This document shows, piece by piece, positions 52,009-61,099 of a stretch of 64,000 bases of DNA. The notes under the pieces were generated by a model. The model saw only the letters and a list, made by a program, of their open reading frames with translations. It had not been told where the DNA came from and did no database searches. The position numbers and the translations under genes are program-made. Every line of letters begins with the position of its first letter. Position 1 is the first letter of the stretch. The stretch is from Eutrigla gurnardus (lineage: Eukaryota > Chordata > Actinopteri > Perciformes > Triglidae): NCBI GenBank assembly GCA_963514095.1, contig OY741283.1, positions 2,730,542-2,794,541 on the forward strand. The letters are read 5' to 3'.

Positions 52009-53562
52009 AGGGTGCTGAGGCATCTGACCCGGCTGCGACTGGGCCTGAACCTGCTGCTGCTGCTGAACCATGTGCTGGATGGACTGGGCCTGGGCTTGAG
52101 CCTGAGCCTGAGCCTGGGCCTGGGCCTGGGCCTGGGCATGCTGCTGCTGGAGCTGCAGCTGCACCATCTGCTGCTGAATCCTGGTCTGGTGCATCTGCAG
52201 ACGGGAGGTATTAGCATAGCGTTACAACATTAGCACTGGTCCTGCTACACTTCAGCAGGACAGGACACAAGCTTCCTGTTTCCACGGAACAATCTCAGTC
52301 CAAAACTTCAAAATAAAAGCCTTCCAACATGACCTTTCCACATTCCTTCTTGAAACTACACCCAACCACATCTCCTAAAAACTACAGTACCACCTGTACT
52401 ACTACCCATCTGGACTACTACCCATCTGGACTACACTACCCACCTGTACTACTACCCATCTGGACTACACTACCCACCTGGACTACACTACCCATCTGGA
52501 CTACACTACCCATCTGGACTACACTACCCACCTGGACTACACTACCCATCTGGACTACACTACCCACCTGGACTACACTACCCACCTGGACTACAATCCC
52601 CATTGTGTGTCACTAGGCGAATTCGACTTGATGTAGCCGCCTGCAGCGCGCTACCTAACGTGATGTATTGTGGGTTGAAAGCGATGCATGATGGCTAGAA
52701 TTGTGTCCGACTTAGCAGCCGACTGCAAAGACGTCACAGGGTCGCGACCATATCACGTGACCCAAAACATCGCGGGAACAAGTTTTTAAGAGGCGCTTCT
52801 TGCAGCGCTTGGCACCTCCGCTACAGTGGAATGGTTCTCATTGGTTAAAAGTTCAATGACGTGTATTCAGGTCCGCACTCGGCGGCCACCTTATGGTGAA
52901 ATGATACTTTTTATTTTGGTCGCTTTGATCTCATGGCTTGATTTAAAGTTCTGTGCATTGTGTTGTGAGTAGGCCTATTATATGTGAGGTCTGGTTAATA
53001 GAAACATAGAATGATAATACAAATATACTGGGAAAAAATAATGCCTTCCACATGTTGCCTTGCGTGTGTGTGTGTATGTATTTATGTATATATGTATGTG
53101 TGTGTGTGTTATATATATATATATAAATAAAACATATCCTCTTTGGTTTGCTGCTGTGTTCTATCGCTTGAGCACCATAGTCACGTTGACTTTGTTGTCC
53201 GACTTGACGGCGTTTGGCTGCCGTCTCTTTTAGAGCCCGCCCCCTCAGACACCTGCAGCTCTCGTCGGCGTGGTAAGTCAAGTCAAGCCAAGACCATCCC
53301 GAACAAGCCTACTGTATTGGACAAGGCGACAACATGGCTGCATACCTGGTTCTGCTGCTGCTGGTTCTGGGCCTGCTGCTGCTGGTTCTGGTGCTGCTGC
53401 TGCTGAAGCTGCTGGTTCTGGTGGTGCTGCTGCTGCTGTTGCTGCTGCATCTGCTGCACCCTCAGCTGCTGCTGTTGCACCTGGAACTGCTGCTGGATGG
53501 CGGCGTTCTGCTGCTGCTGCTGCTGCTGCTGCATGGCGTTCTGCTGCTGCTGCATGGCGTTC

Positions 53563-53594
<32 letters not shown>

Positions 53595-56031
53595 CTGGGC
53601 CTGCTGGAACTGTTGGAACTGGATGGACTGCTGCTGCTGCTGCTGCTGCTGAGCCTGCACCATCTGCTGCATGGGCATCTGTCCTGGACCCCCTACTGCA
53701 GAGTGAGCGAGAAGAAGGTGAAGGACAGACCAGGTCTGCAACTCAGAACCAGTCTGAGGAGAGCTCTGGAGTCAAAAACACACAACGTGCCAAAGCGGAG
53801 ACTGAAGATGAGACCAGCTCAGGTGAGACCAGCTCAGGTGAGACCAGCAAAGCATCCAGCGACGCGTTGAGCAACCACACACCACATGGAGGAAACACTC
53901 ACTGGCTTGTGGGTTTCCAGCCACCCCTGCCATGGCATGCTGGCCTATCTGCATCTGCCCCATGGCCCCCATGCCACCCACTGGGGCACCGGTGGGGCGA
54001 GGCCCCATGCCAATGGCGCCGGGGCCCCCTCCAACCCCTGTCAGGTTAGTCAGGGCATTCATGGGATCTAACAGAAGGGTAGACAACAGATCAGATTACG
54101 CGGCTCCAACATGCACAGCAGAAACCATGAACACCAAGAGTCTGGTAGAGACCGATCCAGCAGAGGACAGAATACAGCAAAGAAACCCCAAAACAGAAAG
54201 GACGCAGAGACCAAACAAAGTCCACTTACCTGGACCTCCCAGGGTCTTCTTGTCTGCAAACAAGACAACAAGTCACTAGTTAGGAGTCGGACTCTCTTGC
54301 CTCGGGGATGTGACATAAAAGCAGGTCAATACTCACGGATGTCTCTGAAGTGGATGATGAGTCTCGCCACCAGAGATAAATACTCCTCCTGGGACAAACA
54401 GGGAGATCTGTTACAACATGTCAGTTCGACATGAGAGGGTCTCTGCTGGATCCAGTACTTACTCTGGATTTGGCTTTGACGTAGACGTGGTTCTCCATGT
54501 CGTTGCTCGACTTGGTGTGTGCGGTTCCCGCCTTCCTCATCGCCTCCTCGCTTCAGGGAGACACACGGATCAATACGCCGACAAAGTAGTTACGAGCAAA
54601 GCTTTGAGTTAGTTGCAGATACGAAGCGCACGTTCATTCATGTTTTTATGGATACAAATCCCTTTAAAGCCCAACCAGCTAATCAATCAATCAGATAAAT
54701 AACCAGCACATGTACTGATTATTAGCATAAAGTCAATACCATGTATATATTTATTGTAAATCATACGTAAACTTAAAAATAAAACTGTATTTGGGGTTCC
54801 TCCACCTTTTCCAAAATCAAATTCAAGCACTTTCCAAGCACTTCAAGGTGCATTTCCATGCTTTTCCAGCCCCTTCCAGCTGTGGTAAACTCCACATTTG
54901 TATCAATCCAATGGTCAGTATTCAGTCTACTTATTATGTCACTTGTTCATCACATTAAATGAGATGTTATTGTCCTCTAAACAACCAACATGATGTTTGG
55001 AGACAGCTTTTTACAGAAGGACCACAAATGAAAGGAAAACTAATTCCACTAACAGATCCACAGAAATATAATCACCAACTATTTTCATCATCTGTTCATC
55101 ATCAAAAGTCATTTTTCATAAAGAAATGTCAGGAAATGCTGTTTTCAGTCCCTCAGATATGGAGATCTTCTTTCCTCTGTTCTATCATAGATGTCATCAC
55201 ATACAACACACATTTCAAGACCTTTATTCTACATCCAAGCACTTTATTCTACATACAAGCACTTTTCAAACCTTGAAAACACCACACTCAAATGCAAGGG
55301 TTTTCAAGGGTTTCAGGCACCCGGACCAGCCCTGGTTATTTCTATTGTCACATACAATCATACACAGAACACTGTGTGTTAAAGGAAAACCTCGTAACTC
55401 CACAGCAGCGTCATCCACACGTCATATATGGGGGGGATATCCTATCATATTTTAATAATACAAGTATTTATGTTGCATATAAGGACACTGTTGGGTTTAT
55501 TCAAATGTGGCGTTACGGTATTATAAACGTCCATCACATATACATATATAATCACGTATAAGTGAGTTTGTTCGACAGTGTGGGGGGTAAATCATTCAGT
55601 CAACAACAAACGACTAAAGAGTTAAGCTAAGAACCGCATCAACGTTAGCAGCTAAAGATGCTAACCACCAAATACAACACACACTCCTGTTAAAGCTCGT
55701 GTTGTTATTTTAATGACGGCCGAACGGAAGAGCGGACCGGAACCCTCCGCGCTGTGCTCTCCGTCGTGGTCGTGAGCGCGTGCTCGCGCCGCCTTTCGAC
55801 GTCTCTCTGTTTATTTGCCCGTTTTTCAAGCACGGTTTGACGTGACGCGCTTTCCTGCGACGCTAACGTTAGCCTAGCTCATTGAGCTAACGCCGCACAG
55901 AAAAAAACAGTGATTTTATTTTTTTCAGCCAAAAACACAAGACGGAAAACAAAGATGTCTCACATTTGAGCGACGACTTTTTGTCGGAACTGCGGGCTCC
56001 TCCAGTCGCTGTCCGGTCCCGGGACTTCCAT
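46417..56031 (-). CDS. med15: Mediator complex subunit 15 (18 exons, 811 aa)
   Basis: Tail-module Mediator subunit whose KIX domain binds activators such as SREBP. Minus-strand exons: 55964-56031, 54463-54550, 54337-54388, 54230-54253, 53903-54067, 53346-53695, 51862-52194, 51612-51722, 51012-51182, 50730-50848, 49856-49983, 49343-49477, 49135-49198, 48662-48728, 47982-48139, 47403-47569, 47023-47121, 46417-46553. Borders are GT-AG, phases agree, total 2436 nt. The N-terminus MEVPGPDSDWRSPQFRQKV with EEAMRKAG and YLSLVARLIIHFRDIH is the KIX domain (about residues 8-78). Then come a Gly/Met region, poly-Gln and Gln/Ala tracts (residues about 140-360), a poly-Ala run and a Pro/Ser-rich region. 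The conserved C-terminal Mediator-binding half follows, with KYIEPLRRMINKIDKNEDRK, QYLCQPLLDAVMANIRSPVF and a final TWAQSVRQACLSAA. The 3' end of exon 8 has two possible acceptors differing by one Gln codon. Confidence 0.96.
46600..47020. repeat. GGTCTGTCTGCTGGTGTACT minisatellite in med15 intron 17
   Basis: Tandem variants of CTGGTCTGTCTGCTGTG and CTGGTGTACTGGTCTGTC in units of about 18 to 63 bp, filling nearly the whole intron between the last two exons. Confidence 0.93.
48481..48494 (+). promoter_or_regulatory. CTCF-like motif in med15 intron 14
   Basis: CCAGCAGGGGGAGC fits the CTCF core with one deviation (A in place of C in the GGCGC end). Intronic to med15. Confidence 0.4.
48730..49125. 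repeat. 22/23-bp minisatellite in med15 intron 13
   Basis: About 17 copies of ACCAGAGGACAGACGGGTTA plus GG, alternating with ACCAGAGGACAGACAGGTTT plus AGG. It runs almost from exon to exon. Confidence 0.95.
50170..50697 (-). repeat. dispersed repeat copy 5 in med15 intron 10, two CTCF-like units
   Basis: Full-looking copy with AAGTGACCATATTTGGAGTG at the left, the middle body (CTAACAAAGTTAGCTTCATG, GGTAAGCCCCGCCCC), and two complements of CCACCAGGGGGCGAC at 50605-50619 and 50675-50689, 70 bp apart. It ends about 30 bp from the donor of med15 exon 10. Confidence 0.88.
52390..52605. repeat. 18-bp minisatellite in med15 intron 6
   Basis: About 11 units of CTGGACTACACTACCCAC/T. Confidence 0.92.
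52614..53290. mobile_element. candidate non-autonomous transposon in med15 intron 6
   Basis: A GC-rich insertion-like block. The left part has CGACTTGATGTAGCCGCCTG and CTGCAG; the right part, reversed, has TGACTTGACTTACCACGCCG and CTGCAG. The weak inverted similarity (GACTTGA...GCCG...CTGCAG) could be degenerate terminal repeats. Interior TG/TA microsatellite at about 53066-53125. No transposase. Confidence 0.3.
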
Positions 56032-56200
56032 CACACAGGCGGGTATTTACGGAGGGTTTTTACTTGAAGAGTTAAATGTTTTCCCTCTGCTCTTCCTCCT
56101 TCCGCTCCGAGGAAAATGGCGCCCGCTGTGTTTTCCTGTTCATAAACGCGACCGCCGCCTGCTGGACGGACTGCGGAACTGCTCGGCGACGGGGGGGAGT
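55720..56200 (-). promoter_or_regulatory. med15: CpG-rich med15 promoter region
   Basis: GC- and CpG-rich segment around the med15 start codon (complement at 56029-56031), with GCTCTTCCTCCTTCCGC-like ETS-type motifs just upstream. No TATA box, as expected for a housekeeping gene. Confidence 0.6.
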
Positions 56201-56454
56201 AATCAGACGCTTTACCTAAGTAAAAGTACTAGTACCTCAACGTGAAAATAAAATGTTCCTCCAGTAAAAGCATGCCAGCATAATCAGCCAAACGGAGTAA
56301 ACTGTGACTGTTGTAATATTATATCTACGATTAGATTACGATGACTCAGCATTGACGTAAAAGCAAGATGCTATGTTCACATTTACTCCAAACCTCAACA
56401 TTATAACTGACACATCAACATTATCGTATTGTATATTCTTACTTCATTGATCAG

Positions 56455-56800
56455 GTGTATGATTCAGGTATTAGATTGGGTACTAGATCAGGTACTAGAT
56501 CAGGTACTAGGTCAGGTATTAGATTAGGTACTAGATCAGGTACTAGGTCAGGTACTAGGTCCGGTACCAGATCAGGTACTAGATCAGGTATGACATCAGG
56601 TATTAGATCAGGTACTAGGTCAGGTATAAGATCAGGTATTAGATCAGGTACTAGATCTGGTACTAGATCAAGTATTAGATCAGGTAATAGAACAAGTATT
56701 AGATCAGGTATTAGAACAAGTATTAGATCAGGTATAACATCAGGTACTAGATCAGGTACTAGATCCGGTACTTCATCAGGTATTAGAACAAGTACTTAAA
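56455..56800. repeat. 12-bp minisatellite (GGTACTAGATCA)
   Basis: Nearly 30 units of AGGTACTAGATC and variants (AGGTATTAGATC). The Ser-Gly-Thr-Arg frame arises from the 12-bp period. Confidence 0.95.
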
Positions 56801-56869
56801 AGTACTTACTTCCGGTTTTATTTGTCACGTTTTATTTTGAAACCAGTAAAGCGGAAACTCTGTTTACCG

Positions 56870-57004
56870 AGCTCTCTCCTGATTGGGCGATCAGAGATAC
56901 GAACATTCTGGCCAATCAACGAGCAGCTTGCTTCAGATATAACGGCTGTGTTGGGGGGACTGCAACACTTTCTTTGAGATAACGTGACTCAGGAAAACTG
57001 AAAG
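56870..57004 (+). promoter_or_regulatory. histone H2A promoter elements
   Basis: Inverted CCAAT (ATTGGG) near 56882, CCAATCA at 56912-56918 and a TATA-like GATATAAC at 56936-56943, about 60 bp before the start codon. This arrangement is usual for replication-dependent histone genes. Confidence 0.65.
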
Positions 57005-57388
57005 ATGTCTGGACGTGGTAAAGGCGCCGCTAAGACTAGAGCGAAGGCGAAGAGCCGCTCCTCCCGGGCCGGGCTTCAGTTCCCCGTCGGCCGTGTTCAC
57101 AGACACTTGAGGAAGGGTAACTATGCTCAGCGTGTTGGTGCCGGAGCCCCCGTCTACCTGGCGGCGGTGCTGGAGTACCTGACCGCTGAGATCCTGGAGC
57201 TGGCCGGGAACGCTGCCCGCGACAACAAGAAGACCCGAATCATCCCCCGTCACCTGCAGCTGGCCGTCCGCAACGACGAGGAGCTCAACAAGCTGCTGGG
57301 CGGAGTGACCATCGCTCAGGGCGGCGTGCTGCCCAACATCCAGGCGGTGCTGTTGCCCAAGAAGACCGAGAAGGCTGCCAAGAAGTAA
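57005..57388 (+). CDS. histone H2A, replication-dependent (127 aa)
   Basis: Core histone H2A. Single intronless frame MSGRGKGAAKTRAKAKSR to LLPKKTEKAAKK. The histone fold is complete (AGLQFPVGRVHRHLRKGNYA, VYLAAVLEYLTAEILELAGN, RNDEELNKLLGGVTIAQGG), with the acidic-patch residues E-Y-L-T-A-E-I-L-E and NDEE intact and lysines at the H2AK119-type site (LPKKTE). It has no SQ-E-Y tail, so it is not H2AX, and no macro or H2A.Z features. Unusual points against the commonest vertebrate H2A: HRHLR where HRLLR is usual and NYAQ for NYAE in loop L1, plus GAAKT in the N-terminal tail. It faces histone H2B tail to tail. Cell-cycle expression is inferred from the 3' stem-loop. Confidence 0.95.
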   Translation: MSGRGKGAAKTRAKAKSRSSRAGLQFPVGRVHRHLRKGNYAQRVGAGAPVYLAAVLEYLTAEILELAGNAARDNKKTRIIPRHLQLAVRNDEELNKLLGGVTIAQGGVLPNIQAVLLPKKTEKAAKK

Positions 57389-57417
57389 ACCCCGAACCGG
57401 CTCAGACGACAAAAAAA

Positions 57418-57433
57418 GGCTCTTTTAAGAGCC
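57418..57433 (+). terminator. histone 3' stem-loop of H2A
   Basis: GGCTCTTTTAAGAGCC: six-base stem and four-base loop (TTTA), 29 nt after the stop codon and followed by ACCCACC. This is the SLBP-binding processing signal of replication-dependent histone mRNAs. Confidence 0.95.
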
Positions 57434-58425
57434 ACCCACCACACCTAAAGAGCCGGATCCTTTTTACCGCCATGAACGAGCTGAACTGATCATCAGTTTT
57501 ATTTTTATACAGCACTCAAATTGTATTAAATATCCGACTTATAAGACACGAAGTTTATTTTAATATATTTATATATTAATTAATTTAAACGGAAAAGTGC
57601 CGTGTTATTGAGTAATGTTCGTGTCTGAAAAAGCTTGATTTATAGGCAGCGCTCGACATTTATTGTAACGTTTAACATAAAAAAAAGTTTTGAAAAAAAG
57701 CGGGAAGGACTGCGGGAGTTGTGACCCCTCCCACGAAAGCTAGCGCGGCCTGTTCTCTAATACGTCCGCATCCGACCCTGTCACTCATTCTACAGCTAAA
57801 CCAACACACTGCACACCACCTTTTTAATGGATAGAAGCCTGAGCTATTCCTCCATGCTCAAGCGTCAAAAACTGGTCAAATATGGATAATAAAAACCCAA
57901 ATATATGATCTTCACCAAAAACCAGCGTCTACAGGCCAACACCAACCTAATGATAAGCAACCAGAACATCTCCAAAGAAGCCACAAACCTTCAATATACA
58001 TATACATAAATACAAATACACGCATTCATATAAACCACGCACACACATTCATATAAGCCTATCATAACATACGAATTAAAATGACTACATTATACCAAAC
58101 GGTACCAATCAGTACTAGACGGTTTGGAGGCAGCTCCTTAAAGCTGCATTCTCTCTGCTGGCCACCAGGGGACGAATGCTTTCTGAAGGTCAAGTTTAAT
58201 TATCCTACAACTATTCTCTTGCTCCACTGTTTAATGTTTCTTCATTTTGTATAGTTATTTATTTCGTGATTGTATTGAATATCAGTGTGGCAACTAAAGT
58301 TACAAGAATTAATGCATCATTAGTCAATAGTAATGTTGGTTTGTCTTTATTGATCAGTTAAGCAACTGTAAACGGGACTCTATATGGACACGTGACCAGG
58401 AAGGAGCTCTTAGGGAAGGGTGGGT
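57434..58425. other. spacer between convergent histone genes
   Basis: AT-rich, no gene. A short fragment with GGCCACCAGGGGACGAATGC at 58161-58180 is a degraded relative of the CTCF-like unit of the dispersed repeat. Confidence 0.65.
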
Positions 58426-58441
58426 GGCTCTGAGAAGAGCC
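58426..58441 (-). terminator. histone 3' stem-loop of H2B
   Basis: On the minus strand GGCTCTTCTCAGAGCC: six-base stem with a TCTC loop, 28 nt after the stop and followed by ACCCACC. Confidence 0.95.
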
Positions 58442-58469
58442 TTTGTGGTGGTGGTCTACAGCAGCAGGT

Positions 58470-58841
58470 CTACTTGGAGCTGGTGTACTTGGTGACGGCC
58501 TTGGTGCCCTCGGACACGGCGTGCTTGGCCAGCTCCCCGGGCAGCAGCAGGCGGACTGCGGTCTGGATCTCCCGGGACGTGATGGTGGAGCGCTTGTTGT
58601 AGTGAGCCAGACGGGAGGACTCGCCGGCGATGCGCTCGAAGATGTCGCTCACGAAGCAGTTCATGATGCCCATGGCTTTGGAGGAGATGCCGGTGTCGGG
58701 GTGGACCTGCTTCAGCACCTTGTACACGTAGATGGCATAACTCTCCTTGCGGCTCCTCTTGCGCTTCTTGCCGGTCTTGGTGGCTTTAGAGACCGCCTTC
58801 TTCGAGCCCTTCTTGGCCGCTTTGACGCTGGTTTCCGGCAT
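58470..58841 (-). CDS. histone H2B, replication-dependent (123 aa)
   Basis: Core histone H2B. Single intronless frame: a Lys-rich tail (MPETSVKAAKKGSKKAVSKA) with the conserved KKRKRSRKESYAIYVYKVLK, and the fold and C-terminal helix ending AVTKYTSSK, including the lysine of the H2BK120-type ubiquitination site. Tail residues differ from the common PEPAKSAPKKGSKK type, and the fold has MNCFVSDIFERIAGESSRLA, with Cys where Ser is usual and Ser for Ala. Its start codon is 1.8 kb from the H2A start and the two are convergent. Confidence 0.95.
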   Translation of the reverse strand: MPETSVKAAKKGSKKAVSKATKTGKKRKRSRKESYAIYVYKVLKQVHPDTGISSKAMGIMNCFVSDIFERIAGESSRLAHYNKRSTITSREIQTAVRLLLPGELAKHAVSEGTKAVTKYTSSK

Positions 58842-58889
58842 CGCTGCTTGTCAGGATCCGGCCGGCGGGAAAACGCCGCGCAGCCGCAG

Positions 58890-58950
58890 ACGCTGCTTTT
58901 ATAAGCGCCGCATGCAAAGCGCCGTGCGCCGTCGCTCGCACGCGATTGGC
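58890..58950 (-). promoter_or_regulatory. histone H2B promoter elements
   Basis: Minus-strand TATAAAAG (58896-58903), a seven-of-eight octamer match ATGCAAAG (58912-58919) and CCAAT (complement at 58945-58949), correctly ordered upstream of the start codon. The octamer is a known H2B promoter element. Confidence 0.8.
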
Positions 58951-59326
58951 TGGTTTGTTGTGAGTGGGACTGAACATGTGCAGGACTGTATTATAGCAAT
59001 CTGAGACAAAACTACACAGTAGTAGTTGAAGTTTTTAGACTACCTTAACAACTAGTACTACCGTTGTACTAGTACTACCGTTGTACTAGTTGACTAGGAC
59101 TATTACTACTGTGGTACTGGTTGACATTTTTAAATACTGCATCCCATAATTAAATGAATATCACACACACACGCACACACACACTCTCTAAATGTTTTGC
59201 TGATTATCTTTTTCTTTAAGAATGGGTTTTTACATTTGCTGCAAGCTCGTGTTCAAGGGGGGACCAGGTCCACGGACCTGGTACAGAGACCAGGACTCAC
59301 ACAGGGTCTGTTGTTGGTGTAGAAGC
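58951..59326. other. spacer between H2B and the coiled-coil gene
   Basis: Contains short ACTACCGTTGTACTAGT repeats at about 59050-59090 and CACACACG runs at 59161. No gene recognised. Confidence 0.6.
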
Positions 59327-59332
59327 TTTATT
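59327..59332 (-). terminator. poly(A) signal of the coiled-coil gene
   Basis: TTTATT on plus is AATAAA on minus, 59 bp after the stop codon at 59391-59393. Confidence 0.65.
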
Positions 59333-59390
59333 TTGTAGAGTGATGTCATCGGAACAACAACATGAAAACACGAGAAGAAGAAGCAGATGA

Positions 59391-59465
59391 TCAGATGAGA
59401 GGAGAGCTGCAGAGGAAGACCAACCAGTCGGTCAGACTGAGATCAACTTTATGAGGCTGAGGCTG

Positions 59466-59536
<71 letters not shown>

Positions 59537-61060
59537 GAGAGACATTAGTTCTTTTATAACTGAGTCTCTGTAAAGAAGAAAATTGAAACATTTTCACCAA
59601 AAGTTATGTATTGGTGTTTGTACTATTACATGTACTATTATGCTGATACTCTTGTACTTGGAGCATTTCTACACTATGGTACTTTTCTGCTGCACCAGAC
59701 GTGAGTACTTCCTGCTGCTACTTGGTGATGTCACAGTGAACGTGTGATGGCACAGTGACCGCGTCACAGTGGACGTGATGTCACAGTGAACGTGTGATGT
59801 CACAGTGAACGCGTCAGAGTGAACCTGATGTCACAGTGAACGTGTGATGTCACAGTAAATGTGTCACAGTGAACGTGTGATGTCACAGTGAACGTGTGAC
59901 GCTACCTTCAGTCCAGACGTGTCCAGCGGATGCCCGTCTCTGCGTACCGACAGCAGAAAGGCCCGTCCGTTGCCGGGGTAACCGTCCTCCACCTGAAGGC
60001 GACACACCAGCAATGCCGACTTCAGGTAGACCAGCTCCCGCTGAGCAGGGCACCAGTCAATGGCGAAACTGAAAACACACAGCGTGTCCATTACTCTTGA
60101 GGGGGGCGTGGCCTCCGCTCAACACATCAGAACCTTTTCAGCCAATCACAACCACCAGTGGTCTCGTCAGACAGGAAGTGGAGGCTCACCTGGATCTCAG
60201 TGACTGGATCTCAGACAGCAGCTGGAACTGCGCCAGGTACAGCTGCATGACCTCCAGCAGGGCGGCGCTCAGCTCTGAGCGTCGACCCGTCGTGCCTTCT
60301 TCCACCAGCCCGGCTGGGCCCTCGCTGCTCTGCACACAGACATGCCGTCACTTTAAGAGGATCCAGCCAATCAGCAGACAGGGTTGTGTGCGCTGACGAC
60401 GGTGTTACCTGCAGTCTGAAGCGGTCGTCGTGGCTCCAGGTGACCGACAGCTTCAGTGGCTCCGGCTCATTGGACGACAGGTTAGAGGAGGGGCGTGGCC
60501 TGAGCTCCAGACACAGCTCTGATTGGCTGAAGGACAGCAGGTTGATCTGCATGACGTCCTGTACGGCAGAAACATACACCTGCAGCCTGACAGGTGATTG
60601 GACGTCAGTGACCAATCAGAACCACCCAACGAGCCCATGTGACCTGATGACACTCACTCGTCTCTGAGATGCTGCCAGCTGGTCAGGTGACCGAGCGCCA
60701 CCTCATACTCCACCCTGAGCTGGGTTAGCTGACGATCACATGACTGCAATGCATTCTTGGCCTTCTGCAAAGACTCCTCCAGCTGTTCATACTGCTGCTT
60801 CTGAAGGAGACAAGGAGACAAGGTGGGCTTTTAATACACAGGGGGGTGAGTGGGGTTGGTGAGTGAGATGGGTGAGTGGGGTTGGTGAGTGAGTGACCCA
60901 CCTTGTTGTGCAGATGCTGGACCAGGTGTGTGAGTGTGTGTCGTCTGTTGTGTATCTGTTGGATTTTATCCTGCAGAGATTTCAGCAGCGTCTCCGTCTC
61001 CTCCAGACCAGACCTGCTGTTGGCCTTCAGAGCCTTCCAGCTGGCCCTAGCCCCGCCCCC

Positions 61061-61099
<39 letters not shown>

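Larger units (their letters stand above)
56032..57004. other. intergenic between divergent med15 and histone H2A
   Basis: Holds the med15 promoter, a 12-bp minisatellite at 56455-56800, and the H2A promoter from about 56870. No gene seen. Confidence 0.75.

Noticed and set aside
56455..56799. SGTRSGIRSG repeat frame
   Set aside because: A 12-bp minisatellite between two gene promoters.
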